Source: Hexactinellida sp. DTS-2022 (taxonomy: Eukaryota > Porifera > Hexactinellida). From it: a stretch of DNA of 64,000 nucleotides. The stretch lies in the NCBI GenBank assembly GCA_028753945.1, contig JAPNXP010000001.1, forward strand, positions 13,754,501 to 13,818,500. The letters run 5' to 3'. The notes beneath the pieces were generated by a model. The model did no database searches. It had not been told where the DNA came from and saw only the letters and a program-made list of their open reading frames with translations. Position numbers and translations under genes: made by a program. Positions 1 to 12,000 of this stretch are shown one piece after another; position 1 is the first letter of the stretch; every line of letters begins with the position of its first letter.

Positions 1-188
1 TTTGGAGCAAAATATAGTGCCATAAAGGACATGCTGTCGGCACAGTTGTAATTTTGGATTTTTTCATATTCTAAATTTATAAATGCGAAATTCGTGTTCC
101 GCATACTTGTTTACCTATCATACCCGTTGAAAGTTAGCTTTAGGTTGATTTTGAATTTTCATTAATTTGTTTACCTAATTGTGTAAAC

Positions 189-1117
189 CAGTGCTTCTCA
201 AACTTTTTTTATGTCGCGGACCAATAATTTCGTTATCACAATTTTATTTCGCGCATTCTCGTCCTTAATAAAATTTGATTTTTTGTAATGTTTCAACATT
301 TATGATGCAAATACGTGGATATTATCAATTGTTAATCGAAGGATTCGAAGGTAAATTATAAAAAGCGTTTCTAATTATTGTCAACCTAACATACACACCC
401 ATACCAAAAGTATTCAACAACCCAAAATTTCCATTGGAAATAGTATTATATAGTCTAATATTATGCGCTAATGCATTCAAATTATATGAGATGTGGTCAT
501 TTTGATTGCAGAATCGTGTTCAACGCATCCAATTAACATATGTGGAAGCTTTCAACTAAATATCCTATTGATTAGTTTGTATATTATCATCCGTTGGCAC
601 CATGTACATTTAATCCAATTGCCAACATGGTACAAGATGGGAACAAGTGGCACATAGTGGCAATGGATGGTAATTTTCAACCTAATCAGTAGCTAACAGA
701 GGTGAAGGCTTCTGAAATGGATATTTCGAATGCGTAGAATAAGAATCTGGCATCAAATTTCAATGTCCCATATATTACGAATACAATATACATTTTCATA
801 TTGCTATTTTCTATGGAAATTTTTACTTTTGGTAGGGAGTGTATTGTGGAAGATAAAATTATGTTCGAATTTCACGTTACTGTTTAATGTTTGCAGGATT
901 GATGAAATATAGCAGCATTCTAGGAAGTAGATTAAGTGATCATCATCTGATAATTTTTGAATGAAAGTGAGGGAGATTTCGATATTATACCCAAAATTGT
1001 ACAATGACAACAAATAATTGGGGATTGAAACCCATTAAATATAATATTTAACAACTTTCATGATTTTTCCGCGGCCCAGTAACAATTTCCTCGAGGACTA
1101 CAGTTTGAGTACCACTG
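189..1117. mobile_element. hAT-like non-autonomous transposon, 929 bp
   Basis: The ends are inverted repeats: CAGTGCTTCTCAAAC on the left and GTTTGAGTACCACTG on the right. An 8-bp target duplication flanks them (GTGTAAAC left, ATGTAAAC right, one mismatch). End sequence and duplication length are those of hAT elements. No transposase reading frame is present. A closely similar copy lies at 26,033-26,969 with perfect duplications, and a 5'-truncated one ends at 30,872. All three sit in the same satellite-like context, so they were copied together with the neighbouring NHL gene. Confidence 0.85.
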
Positions 1118-1257
1118 ATGTAAACAACAACAATAAATATTTATACAGTGCAATCCGCTTAATCTTCAAGCCTTATACATTTTTATTGTTTATGAATTTA
1201 TGTTAACACATCGAGTGAATGACACTTACCTATAAACATACATACTGCAGTGCTCGA

Positions 1258-1545
1258 CAAAATGAAATTTTGATGGTGGTTAATTAAGCCACCACCTCAC
1301 TTTTCTGGTGGCTAAAGAATAAACAACGGCCGATTTAACAAACCACTGATGACTTAACAAAGATCTAATGCCTAAAACAACACTCATATTTATAGCAAAT
1401 AATGCAGCGATAAATATAATCTACACCACGTCAAATAATCCACAATTCATGGTAGATTAGTTAAGCCACCAAAGGAAATATTTGGTGGCTTAAATAAGAT
1501 TTTTGGTGGCTAACGCCACCAAACCACCTAATTTGTCGAGCACTG
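1258..1545. mobile_element. MITE with CAGTGCTCGACAAA ends
   Basis: Terminal inverted repeats CAGTGCTCGACAAA / TTTGTCGAGCACTG bound 288 bp rich in GGTGGCTTAA-type inverted motifs. The paralogous sequence near 30,985 lacks the element. A clean target duplication is not visible: AAACATA occurs on both sides but is offset on the left. Confidence 0.75.
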
Positions 1546-1652
1546 AAACATAGTAAAGCAATACTATTGTCTGTCAATATCTGGAGTATGTTGTTATCTT
1601 GATCCGCTCCATAGAGTTGTTAGTGGAGAGATATAAAGAGTTGTCTCGGATA

Positions 1653-2014
1653 CAGGGCCGAATTAAGGTCTTCGTAGGCCCTAGGCACTGTGAGGATACC
1701 AGGAAGCAATTAGGCCCCAAATTTTCGTAGGCCCCAAATTTTTCGTTCGTATTGATTTTCTTTTTAGTTTGTTAATCCAGTTAGTAGAACTCGGATAAGA
1801 CGTACACTCGGTTAATATGTACTATTTCTTTCAAAGCAAAAAATTTATTCTCATAAGTAAGACGTACATAGGATAGTACATAGGATAGTACATACGAATT
1901 TTTGTTTCCCGAAGTGGTACGTCTTATCCGAGTTCCACTTTATATATTTTAGGCTCCCAACTTTCGTAGGCCTGGGGCACAGTGCCCTAGTGCCCTATGG
2001 ATATTCCGGCCCTG
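1653..2014. mobile_element. hAT-like MITE, CAGGGCCG family, copy 1
   Basis: Ends are CAGGGCCGAATTAAGG and its imperfect complement (GGATATTCCGGCCCTG). It is the diverged sister of the 31,091-31,436 element, which has an exact 8-bp duplication. It carries no coding capacity. Confidence 0.8.
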
Positions 2015-2043
2015 AGCAGGATCATATGTTAGTCCCATTCGTA

Positions 2044-2225
2044 CAGTAGAACCTCGTTAATACGCACAACAACGGACGGTACGAATTTGTTCGTTTTGCC
2101 GGAGTTCGTATTAACCGGAGTAATACCCATTGAATAGCCATTGTAGGGACCTGATTTTGTGGAACTGTTTGTTCGTCTTTCCGGAAATTCGTGATAACCG
2201 TGTTTGTACTAACGAGATTCTATTG
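2044..2225. mobile_element. TA-TSD MITE, CAGTAGAACCTCG family
   Basis: TA|CAGTAGAACCTCGTTAATACG on the left mirrors the right end (ACGAGATTCTATTG|TA). A TA duplication and these ends suit a Tc1/mariner- or Kolobok-type MITE. Related copies lie at 27,210-27,394 and 60,554-60,651. Confidence 0.75.
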
Positions 2226-2407
2226 TATATTGAATAAGCAGATTGCAAGAATTGAGATTAATTGAATTCTCTTGAATTACTCAGTTTAAAAAAAAATTAG
2301 AAAAGAAATGAGAGAGCGCGGATCAATCAGTTGTAACTCAGTTTATCTTATTCAGTTTACACCATTTTATTAATACCAATAAATAAACAAATAAATAAAT
2401 ATACAAA

Positions 2408-3643
2408 TTAGAAAAATTGAAGAGGATAGTTAGGATTATAAGACGCGACACAAATGGTTCCTAATTTGGAGATACAAACTCCATAGGGCTCGATAAACTC
2501 CCCTAAGGCATTTCCTTTCCTTCCCAAGGTGAGAATATGCTGTCCAGATTCCGTATACACCTTGATGGCATTATTCCCCCTGTCGCTAATGATGATATTA
2601 CCAGCTGAGTCCAAACAGAAGAAGTAAGGGCTAGCGACCAAACTGTCCTCTGTCCCTATAGAGACACAGGAACTGAGGGGGTGTCCTTCTCGAGAGAAGA
2701 AATGGACACATTTGGGACTCATGTCTAGCACCACGATTCGATCAGCTGACAGCTTAACGTCTCTGGGGCGATACAAATGTCCTATTCCGATGCAGGACTT
2801 GAATTTAAGGAGTTTCGAGTATACGCACACTCTGTGGTTGTAGTAATCTGCAACTAACACATCTCCGTTAGTGTCGATACAGAGTCCTTCGGGATAGCTA
2901 AACTCTCCTTCCTTGTTTCCTTTAGTTCCAGTTCTGTTGATGAGTTTGTGATCTTTCTTTCGGAACTGTAACAATGCATGGTGCCATGTGTCGGTTACGA
3001 ATATGGACTCTTTGTTAACAGATATTCCCCATGGATCCCCTAGCTTATCATTCCTGAATTGTGCCACAAACTCTCCCTTTAACGACACTATTTGCACACG
3101 TTCGTTCCAATAATCTGCTATGTACATTAGCTCAGTGGATTCATCGAATGCTATTCCTGCGGCTTCCAACTCATTAGCACCTGCACCAAACTTCCCAGCT
3201 GTTAATACAGGTTCTCGCTTGAGAGAATAGTCCGGTATCTCACACGGGACTATCTCTCCTAGCTCGGATATCAGCTGTCGGATTGTGTCCGTATTTTGAC
3301 ACCTGAAGACGGGACATAGGAATGTGGCAGATGGTCCCAGTTTCTTAATGCCCTGTTGGTAGAATTGTTTGGCCTGTTCATGGAACTCTAGGTTTGGGTT
3401 AACCTTTATGCTCATTTCCATCATTTGTTGCTGTACCCTTTCGAGTTCTTCTATGGCAGCGATACGAGTGGCCTCTTTGTTCCTGTGGTCCTCTCGCAGC
3501 TCACGGACCCTCTGGAGGAGAGCGTCCCTCCTCGCGATCAGCTGATCGATTAGGGGATCGAATGTTTGGAGGATGATAGTGGCGACATTGTCGAATTGTG
3601 CCATTTTATCAAAAGTTACATTTGTAGGCATATTAGTGGCCAT
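2408..3643 (-). CDS. Coiled-coil NHL beta-propeller protein, copy 1
   Basis: Single-exon, 411 residues. Residues ~34-80 are a charged, heptad-like coiled coil. Residues 105-135 hold conserved cysteines (FLCP, RC, VPC). Residues ~150-411 form six NHL blades with repeated P-x-G-(I/L/V) and D-x-x-N-x-R-V signatures. This is the C-terminal half of a TRIM-NHL or RNF-NHL protein without RING or B-box, so no ubiquitin-ligase activity can be assumed. NHL propellers bind RNA or protein on one face. No signal peptide or membrane segment is seen, so it is probably cytosolic. The start follows AAA and has A at -3 and G at +4. Variable face sites (160/162; 178-179; 202-203-205; 219-220; 249-250-252; 267-268-270; 289-291-292; 308; 329; 338-340; 355-357; 387) read E,A; Y,W; G,D,W; T,W; S,Y,E; Y,Y,H; H,Y,R; M; I; S,P,Y; R,G,N; Y. 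It ends QFF where sister copies end QCF. Confidence 0.85.
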   Translation of the reverse strand: MATNMPTNVTFDKMAQFDNVATIILQTFDPLIDQLIARRDALLQRVRELREDHRNKEATRIAAIEELERVQQQMMEMSIKVNPNLEFHEQAKQFYQQGIKKLGPSATFLCPVFRCQNTDTIRQLISELGEIVPCEIPDYSLKREPVLTAGKFGAGANELEAAGIAFDESTELMYIADYWNERVQIVSLKGEFVAQFRNDKLGDPWGISVNKESIFVTDTWHHALLQFRKKDHKLINRTGTKGNKEGEFSYPEGLCIDTNGDVLVADYYNHRVCVYSKLLKFKSCIGIGHLYRPRDVKLSADRIVVLDMSPKCVHFFSREGHPLSSCVSIGTEDSLVASPYFFCLDSAGNIIISDRGNNAIKVYTESGQHILTLGRKGNALGEFIEPYGVCISKLGTICVASYNPNYPLQFF

Positions 3644-4020
3644 TTTAGTTTTTGTTGCGAATTGAGTTTATTCAAATAATATAATTAATCTATTACAGAT
3701 CTATCTTATACTTGTGTAACTTGAGAATACCAAAGTACGTCAATGGTTGCTATGGTAATTATTGGAAAGGAGGGAATTTTTTTGGATTATTGTGTCTACT
3801 GTGACTCAATTAACCAATAAAATTCCCTAACTTTCCCGTAACCATAACATAGCCAAACCATAGTTCGAATAATATTATTATTATACGCGCCGAAATATTT
3901 GGCGCCTAAATTTATTCATTTATATAAGTTAGTTTAGTAGTTTCTAATCTTTCCCCGCCTAAACACAATTAGATCCAAATTATGGCGCCTAAATCTACTA
4001 TTCAATTGGTTTGTTCGGAT
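3644..4020 (-). promoter_or_regulatory. Conserved 5' flank of NHL copy 1
   Basis: Same architecture as the flank detailed at 15,280-15,660: CRE-like TACGTCA at 3736-3742, X-box-like GTTGCTATGGTAAT at 3746-3759, CCAAT boxes around a central TGAGTCA (reverse strand), then GGCGCC motifs near 3900 and 3985. The proximal CCAAT arm has decayed here (ATTTTTTTGG instead of ATTTTATTGG). Confidence 0.5.
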
Positions 4021-4136
4021 TTTGTTTTAAACTGACGGGAATAGAAACAGCATTTATATTTGTGATACAAAATAATCCCTATTGTATAAATAGGTAATCT
4101 GTATGCTGATCACGAATTTCTTATTTATAATAAGAA

Positions 4137-4290
4137 TACTAGTATCCCTTTGGTCTTGGTCGTTTTGCGCCTGATTTACATGGTATTGCTTCCTTAAATA
4201 CCTTGCCCTAAAATTCTGGATTTGTATTACAAATGTGGGAACAATTGTTCCCTGTCAATTTATCCTTTTGCAGTGTATTTATTTTCTATG
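4137..4290 (-). repeat. Fragment of the element family found upstream of NHL copies
   Basis: Contains a decayed hairpin-end motif (CTTTGGTCTTGGTCG) followed by sequence shared with 14,040-14,180, 25,535-25,680, the reverse of 45,960-46,100, and 52,370-52,500. It marks the outer edge of the duplicated unit carrying the NHL gene. Confidence 0.5.
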
Positions 4291-4370
4291 CAATATATTT
4301 AAAACACATCAGACATTCTTATATAATAAATAATATTTGTAATTATTCTTGTTTTTATATACATCTATAA

Positions 4371-4743
4371 CAGGGGTGCTCAACATACGGCCCGCGTAAA
4401 AATTTAATCCGGCCCGTCCATACTTGCACTAACTTTTGCACTCTGTAATATAGACTATTTCTTCATATTCCTAAACCACAATTCAATTACTTTCATACTG
4501 AGTGTCAAATATCAATTGATTTGACATATCGAGGATTCTTGTTGATTTTGAATACCAAACAGGTGCATGTGATAATAAACCTTAGCTCATGATTTAGATG
4601 TGTTTCTTAACCTTTTCTGTTCAATTTCCGCTTGGATATTATACCCCAATCTATCTGTCCCTTTATGAATTAGCCTATATGGCCCAGCTAAATATTTGAG
4701 GAACCCAATGTGGCCCGAAATTAAATCGAGGTGTGCACCCCTG
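4371..4743. mobile_element. hAT-like MITE, CAGGGGTGCTCAAC ends
   Basis: Ends CAGGGGTGCTCAAC / GTGTGCACCCCTG are flanked by a perfect 8-bp duplication ATCTATAA (4363-4370 and 4744-4751). GGCCCG motifs occur just inside both ends. 373 bp, no coding capacity. Confidence 0.9.
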
Positions 4744-4915
4744 ATCTATAATGTTCGTTTTGTATGTGTATGTTTGTGTGTCTTGTACTTTCCATCTGTG
4801 AACGCTTTGAGTCCTTTGTGTGAAGCGTACTAAATGCTGCTGTATTATTAAGATTATTATTTTTGTCACAAAGAAGAATCCTATGTTAATTCGGCCTTCT
4901 CCCGAGTCTCTAGCT

Positions 4916-5444
4916 CAGTGGTTTTCAACCTTTTTTGTATTACGGAACCCCTAAATTGTTTGTGGCAGCACGCCGAACCCTACACTTCTAATTCCTCTAC
5001 GAATATATTCATAACAAATTTAATTACATTTATTTATTAACTACATAGTACCAGGCTTTCATCCAGACTAAATTTCGCGCGCGCCTAGATATAGTTTGAG
5101 ATCGCTCACACGCGCCTAAGTTAATCATTTTGTATTAAGTCTATGGGAGCATCTCTCGATTTTCGCGCGCCTAGAAATTTTTTCATCCAAATTTACGCGC
5201 CTACAGGCGCGTTGCATACGCCTGGATGAAACCCTGCATAGTACGTATTGTCAGGTACAATTTCAATGTGAGATCTGTGATTGTTTACTTTTGCATTTTT
5301 CTTTTATTCGTGGTCTGATAGTCAATAAGCTGCTAAAGATTGTATTTCCGATTGACTATTATGAGTCTCTGCTGTATTAACATCGATTTGCTAATAATCC
5401 CACGGAACCCTTGGGTTCCGCGGAACCCCGGTTGAAAACCACTG
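4916..5444. mobile_element. hAT-like element, CAGTGGTTTTCAACC ends
   Basis: Inverted ends CAGTGGTTTTCAACC / GGTTGAAAACCACTG sit in a perfect 8-bp duplication CTCTAGCT (4908-4915, 5445-5452). GGAACCCC motifs are mirrored inside the ends. It is interrupted by a second element at 5052-5236. Confidence 0.92.
5052..5236. mobile_element. Nested MITE, CAGGCTTTCATCC ends
   Basis: CAGGCTTTCATCC / GGATGAAACCCTG with a perfect 8-bp duplication CATAGTAC (5044-5051, 5237-5244), inserted in the 4916-5444 hAT element. The interior repeats GCGCGCCTAG and ACGCGCCTA on both strands. A second, diverged copy is at 53,350-53,515. Confidence 0.88.
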
Positions 5445-7054
5445 CTCTAGCTCTTATAGTCCACCAGTGGGCATAAGGCACAAGCTGGATTATTAGAGAC
5501 TATATTAGAAATAGTTGTTTTGGGACGTAGAGTAGACTACAGTCGAAATCTTTATTTTTTTAACCAATTCTTTGCATAGAAATAAAGTAAGAAAAATCCG
5601 ATAGTTAGAATAATCCAATTGTAAATATATCAAAATAGAAATTTCCTACACATTTAAATAATTAGTTAGTTACTAAAAACCGATTACGTTAGTTAGAAAC
5701 CCGGTGTTCGAAATTCCGGGTTCGACAGTGTATTTGAGTGACAGACTACAAATCTATAATTCAATCCTCTGAGCATTGTCCTTAAATTTCTCGATGAATT
5801 TCTCGATTTCGATGAAAGTCATCTAAGGTCCCCAAGCATCTCATCCTCTATAGTGGAACGGAGGTAGGTTTTGATAAGCTTTTCACCATTGAAGTCTTAT
5901 ATAGACTTAGTAGGTTTGCAAAGAGGGAAAGACACACTACGAAGTCCGTGTCCACAAAGTTTAAGATTGCCTCTGCTCCTTTCCTTATTCACCGCTCGTG
6001 TCCTCGAAAAGAACTCCACGGTCTCTAAACTACTTCAGCTGGCACCCCTGACAAGACCATCTTGTCATACTTAGGCTCTTGAGTTCCTTCTTCTGTAAAC
6101 TGTGTCCATGTTCGTTAGCTCATTACGTTACAGCTCTTTTGCATTGAGGAACTTGTCATGTGGAACAGTAGATGTGAAAACTTGTGAAGTCAGAAACAGA
6201 AATAACAACTAGATTCAACCTGTGTCCCAACAATGGATAAAACACCCTTTGGGCAAATGCTCTCTCTCATCCCCTGTTGCACGCCATGAAGTCGATAAAT
6301 CTTGATTGTCGCGAGACCTCCGTAAGCTTGTTTGTGATGGCGGCCATTGTCCCGTAAAAGTTATAGAATTCCTCCCTGATGGCTCCCTACACACACGTAA
6401 CAAATACACAAATATATCTGCTCGCGTTTGCCACTGTCCCGAGGCTCGTCGCACATCAAGGAGAATAAGTGCACTTGGTTAATCTCAGCCTCTATAAATT
6501 GCGTATCATAATCTGGGCGAGTAATGGAGAGGATCTCGCCTTGCTGTTATGGTGGGTCGTGACCTACTTAATATACGGCTAAACATGTCTAGAAAAATCC
6601 ATAAATCCATAAATCGAGTTATGGTGGGTGTACTTTGCATTTTTCGGACCGTGAAGTAGGCGCTGTTCTATACGGGATCGTGAGCGGCAACGACGTGCAT
6701 AATCTCGAGAAATTCCTATGGTTCTGAGGCCTGCAATTGTATCCAATGCTTGCAGGTTAACTCTCCTCGTCTATAAATCTCCCTCACGATGAGCACGAAT
6801 AGCACTGTTCTGTACTGCACACACCTAGATCGATTCAGATAATGGCGGTTGATGGCTATTATATCCTGATTACCGATGAGATTCATTTGCTGCGCTTTTC
6901 AGTTTTCCCATTTCACCATGGCTGTGATGTGAGGGTTGATGTTATCGTGACCCTTAATCCCCTATCCTTTCCATAGCTGCAGTTCTTGTATCCAGTTTTC
7001 ACCCACTCTTCCGGGAAAGAGGATGATTTGAATGCCCTTCAGTAGACATGAGGT

Positions 7055-7330
7055 CAAGCCCTTTTTTAAAAAGGGCTTAAGTCCAACCTCATGCCCTTAA
7101 TAATGGGCTTAAGTCCGGACTTAAGTCTTTTACTCTAATATTTAGAAATCCATACCGTATTTTATTGAGTAAGTGCCTTGAAAAGGGCTTCAAAAGGGCT
7201 TCAAAAGGGGCTTGAAAAGGGATAGAAGCTCATCTATAAAGGGCTTAAGTCCAAGTCCGGAGTAAGCCCTTTTATTAAAGGAGGACTTAAGTCCGAATTT
7301 AAGCCTCTGAAAAATGGTCTTAAGTCCAAA
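7055..7330. repeat. Palindromic AAGGGCTTAAGTCC cluster
   Basis: Dense direct and inverted copies of AAGGGCTTAAG, CTTAAGTCCGGACTTAAG and AAAAGGGCTT. The same cluster is split in the second repeat copy between 37,340-37,433 and 40,591-40,735 by an insertion. It can form cruciforms; no coding role is seen. Confidence 0.7.
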
Positions 7331-7497
7331 GGGTTTGGTCCCATGCCTGCCTTGCAGCAATAACATAAAGCACGGTTGGTAATTTTGGAGTGCTCAAGCC
7401 AATCTTCTTACCAATTATTATTGAAATTTCGCAACTTTCCACCAAACACGGTTGTATGGTATGATTCTAGAAAAGGCGGAATGCTTTAGGTTAGCCC

Positions 7498-7668
7498 TGT
7501 TGTATGACAGTTTAACTACGTTGTATTATTATAACCATGGATATTCCAGGCTCCAGCCATGACAGTTTCATACAAAGAAGTTGTAGAATTGTCATTGGTA
7601 GTTAAACTGTCATGGCTAGAATATCCATGGTTATAATAATACAAGGTAGTTCAAACTGTCATACAACA
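7498..7668. mobile_element. MITE with TGTTGTATGACAG ends (copy A)
   Basis: Nearly 50-bp arms (TGTTGTATGACAGTTTAA... mirrored at the right end) surround a short centre. Both sides carry GCCC (7494-7497, 7669-7672), a candidate 4-bp target duplication. The 171-bp element is also at 40,903-41,073 in the same flank, so it predates that duplication. Confidence 0.85.
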
Positions 7669-8540
7669 GCCCAACCCCTTCCACAGCCATTGAATTATCC
7701 TATCTGTGACGTTTGGATAGGATACTACAGAGTTGTACAAACATCAGGAAGCTAATAACAGTAGTACTGTACACATTCAAAATACACAAACTAAAAGGGA
7801 GTGTGCTGTAAACATTGTGTGAGAATCCTCAGATCTAACTAAATGTGTTAAGATTGGGGAGGGGGGGGGACACACGACTAAAGTTAACTCGTGGTTGGTA
7901 CACTAACAATATATTTAAACTTGTGTCCCACCCAGGGGTTTATCTAGGATTTTCGTGGCTGGCACTTTATTATGGAGGTATAAATTTTCCGGCACCCTAA
8001 AGTACAAGCCATAATACATAATCAGTATAATTCAATGATGCGGCATTATTTTAAAGAGGTAAATTGCAACGGTGCACAAACAGTTGTTTATCCAAGCATT
8101 TCTGGACCAGAAAATCTGGCCATACACCCGGCACCTAATTAAGTGCCAACCCGGCACCTAAATCGAATCGCAATTCACGCACTTTTTCACCACAACTGAT
8201 GCCTGGCCTGCACCTAGATAAACCCCTGGTTCCACCTCAGGTTGGGCACAAGGAGGGCACACTCAAATTCAGATGCTCGTTACCGTGGTTATTGTTAATC
8301 TTAAATTTCCTTATTATTATAGTATTGTAAAGACTTGTTCAATTTGTTGTCTCCATTTTATAATTTGTTCGAGCATATTACATATATAAATGCAAAATTT
8401 ATGAATTGCTTTGAATAAAAACTTTGTTAACAACGTCCCATGATGTCTAGTATCTACTATGATTAATACATTAAATCCTACAAATTAAAAAAGATATACT
8501 TACTATTTAATTGATTATAGTTGTTTATTTTATAAATCAA

Positions 8541-8570
8541 TCTATCTATCTATCTATCTATCTATCTCTA
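8541..8570. repeat. (TCTA)n microsatellite
   Basis: About seven TCTA units directly before the TATATTAAAAG start of a hairpin-ended element. The complementary (GATA)n at 11,098-11,131 and the TCTA run at 48,961 occupy equivalent element boundaries. Confidence 0.85.
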
Positions 8571-11430
8571 TATTAAAAGAGGTTGTTTGTTTGTGTGTGT
8601 GTGTGTTTGTCCAGAATTAATTGGAAAGACTACGAGTCCCAGAAAGCTGAAAATTTGCATACAGGGGTAATTTTGTACTGCGACAACGATCTATTGGTTT
8701 TTGAAGAGAAATATTCACATTTTAAGGTGACAAAATTTGTTAGCCAATAATTTCGAGGGTTTGTTAGTATGGATTAGCAGATTTCATCAATTAGTATAAA
8801 TAGATTGTGCATAATAGAAATATTTTCTGAGGCTCCAATTTGATTGATTGAAAATAAATAAATTTAACCAATCAATGAAATTTATTGAGCTATTAAAACT
8901 CACGAGCCCTTCGGTCTCGGTCGCTTCGCGACGGATCACTCTCTCACAAAAGTCACTTCGCGACTTTTGTTCGTTCGTGTTAGGCACTACGCGATACAAT
9001 TAACGGCCGCTTCGCGGCCTTTCCCTCCCCAAAAAGCAATCACATTAATAATGAGTTTTAATAGCTCAATAAATTTCAGTTGCACGATAAGAAAGCTCGA
9101 ATCAAAATAATACTAAAAGAAAAACTGGCAATAAAATAGACAAATGATTGATTGGTTAAATGAATTAATTTTCAATCAATCAAATTTGAGCCTCAGAAAA
9201 TATTTCTATTATGCACAATCTATTTATACTAATTGATGAAATCTGCTAATCCATACTTAACAAACCCTCGAATTTAATTGGCCAACATATTTTGTCACCT
9301 TCAAATGTGAATATTTCTCTTCGAAAACCAATAGATCGTTGTCGCAGTACAAAATTACCCCTGTATGCAAATTTTCAGCTTTCTGGGACTCGTAGTCTTT
9401 CCAATTAATTCTGGACAAACACACAAACAAACACACAAACAAACAACAATTCCTCTTTTTATATACGAGCCCTTCGGTCTCGGTCGCTTCGCGACGGATC
9501 ACTCTCTCTCAAAAGTCGCTTCGCGACTTTTGTTCGTTCGTGTTAGGCACTACGCGATACAATTAACGGCCGCTTCGCGGCCTTTCCCTCCCCAAAAAGC
9601 AATCCGATCACATTAATAATGAGTTTTAATAGCTCAATAAATTTCAGTTGCACGATAAGAAAGCTCGAATCAAAATAATACTAAAAGAAAAACAGGCAAT
9701 AGAATAGACAAATGATTGATTGGTTAAATGAATTTATTTTCAATCAATCAAATTGGAGCCTCAAAAAATATTTCTATTATGCACAATCTATTTATACTAA
9801 TTGATGAAATCTGCTAATCCATACTAACAAACCCTCGAATTTAATTGGCTAACATATTTTGTCACCTTCAAATGTGAATATTTCTCTTCAAAAACCAATA
9901 GATCGTTGTCGCAGTACAAAATTACCCCTGTATACAAATTTTCAGCTTTCTGGGACTCGTAGTCTTTCCAATTAATTCTGGACAAACACACAAACAAACA
10001 AACAACAATTCCTCTTTTTATATACGAGCCCTTCGGTCTCGGTCGCTTCGCGACGGATCACTCTCTCAGTGTTAGGCACTACGCGATACAATTAACGGCC
10101 GCTTTGCGGCCTTTCCCTCCCCAAAAGCAATCACATTAATAATGAGTTTTAATAGCTCAATAAATTTCAGTTGCACAATAAGAAAGCTCGAATCAAAATA
10201 ATACTAAAAGAAAAACAGGCAATAGAATAGACAAATGATTGATTGGTTAAATTAATATATTTTCAATCAATCAGATTTCAGCCTCAGAAAATATTTCTAT
10301 TATGCACAATCAATTTATACTAATTGATGAAATCTGCTAATTCATACTAACAAACCCTCGAATTTAATTGGCTAACATATTTTGTCACCTTCAAATGTGA
10401 ATATTTCTCTTCGAAAACCAATAGATCGTTGTCGCAGTACTAAATTACCCCTGTATGCAAATTTTCAGCTTTCTGGGACTCGTAGTCTTTCCAATCAATT
10501 CTGGACAAACACACACACACACAACAATTCCTCTTTTTATATATAGACGAGCCCTTCGGTCTCGGTCGCTTCGCGACGGATCACTCTCTCACAAAAGTCG
10601 CGAAGCGACTTTTGTTCGTTCGTATTAAGCACTACGCGATACAATTAACGGCCACTTCGCGGCCTTTCCCTCCCCAAAAGCAATCACATTAATAATGAGC
10701 TTTAATAGCTCAATAAATTTCAGTTGCACGATAAGAAAGCTCGAATCAAAATAATACTAAAAGAAAAACAGGCAATAGAATAGACTAATGATTGATTGGT
10801 TAAATGAATTTATTTTCAATCAATCAAATTGCAGCCTCAGAAAATATTTCTATTATGCACAATCTATTTATACTAATTGATGAAATCTGCTAATCCATAC
10901 TAATAAACCCTCGAATTTAATTGGCTAACAAATTTTGACACCTTCAAATGTGAATATTTCTCTTCAAAAACCAATAGATCGTTGTCGCAGTACAAAATTA
11001 CCCCTGTATACTAATTTTCAGCTTTCTGGGACTCGTAGTCTTTCGAATTAATTCTGGACAAACAAACAAACAGACAACAATTCCTATTTTTATATATAGA
11101 TAGATATATAGATAGATAGATAGATAGATTATTAATGTGATTGCTTTTGGGGATGGAAAGGCCGCGAAGCGGCCGTTAATTGTATCGCGTAGTGCCTAAC
11201 ACGAACGAACAAAAGTCGCGAAGCGATTTTTGTGAGAGAGTGATCCGTCGCGAAGCGACCGAGACCGAAGGGCTCGTCTTTATATTAAAAGCGCAATTGT
11301 TGTGTGTTTGTGTGTTTGTTTGTGCGTGTGTTTGTCCAGAATTAATTGGAAAGACTACGAGTCCCAGAAAGCTGAAAATTTGTATACAGGGGTAATTTTG
11401 TACTGCGACAACGATCTATTGGTTTTTGAA
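8571..11430 (-). mobile_element. Array of ~550-bp hairpin-ended (Helitron/Helentron-like) units, array 1
   Basis: A plus-strand 5' half unit (8571-8900) is followed by four minus-strand units starting near 8903, 9466, 10,025 and 10,548 (lengths 563, 559, 523, ~550), then a plus-strand 3' end (11,129-11,277) and a new plus 5' end (11,280-11,430). In the element's own direction each unit starts TATATAAAAAGAGG, runs through a (GT)n/GTTT tract and GTTTGTCCAGAATTAATTGG, and ends in three GC-rich hairpins containing GCGAAGC and a final GACCGAAGGGCTCGT. Head-to-tail tandem insertion, an internal microsatellite, 3' hairpins and no target duplication suit non-autonomous rolling-circle elements. No Rep/helicase is encoded and no CTRR end is obvious, so the class is inferred. 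Confidence 0.65.
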
Positions 11431-12000
11431 ACAAAATGACGGGTTTATGACGTCACAGTTGCGAAAAACAGATATTTTGTACTATCTTCCCAATTTTTCT
11501 CCGATCTGTAGAAAATTCAAAGCATTAAACGTACACTAAATTTATACACCTGATAGCAGTTCACGAATTCCTATTTTTCTTCTGATTGTGACACAGTTAA
11601 TTAATTAGTCCCTACACTAATCAACCATAAATGTGTATCGTACCAACACAGGTATAGCAGACTGCAAGTGTTAATTCCGAAATTGCAGATTTGAATAATC
11701 CAGTTTTGCTTCTATCAGTTTATTGGTGATTGATGTATTATTTGGTTACGTCAATCACATAAGCATGCATAATATTACTATCAAAGTAATTCAACTATTT
11801 ACTATACATACCTATATCTTCTGCATAATAAATTACATATTGATGATGCAGCGAATTAAATTATAATCAAACAATTTACTATATTAATTAATTAATTAGT
11901 TGACATACTTGGTTCCCATATAGCAGCATACTGAATTGAATACGTGTAATTTTATAAGTCACAGGTTTAACTTATTTAAGAGTGATATTTGAGGAGAATA
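11431..12000. other. AT-rich spacer, nothing recognised
   Basis: Follows the breakpoint of the truncated plus-strand unit. I see no gene, no inverted-repeat ends and no similarity to the rest of the window. Confidence 0.5.

Larger units (their letters stand above)
5455..8545. repeat. Large interspersed/segmental repeat, copy A
   Basis: About 3 kb that reappears, heavily interrupted, at 33,440-43,270. The first 1.1 kb also recurs at 20,990-21,800. Because it lacks the later insertions, it supplies the pre-insertion sites for elements at 33,502-34,028, 37,434-40,590 and 42,201-42,990. Short open frames here (5871-6074, 6215-6454) are not shared intact between copies and I do not call them genes. 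Its left part resembles one arm of the palindrome at 34.2-36.9 kb. Confidence 0.75.

Noticed and set aside
2408..3643. Calling the NHL proteins TRIM E3 ligases
   Set aside because: No RING or B-box cysteine/histidine pattern precedes the coiled coil, and the 5' flank is a shared promoter-like sequence without another exon.
5871..6454. Possible small gene in the large repeat
   Set aside because: The corresponding frames at 21,043-21,688, 34,381-34,696 and 36,305-36,539 differ in length and frame, as expected for non-coding repeat sequence.
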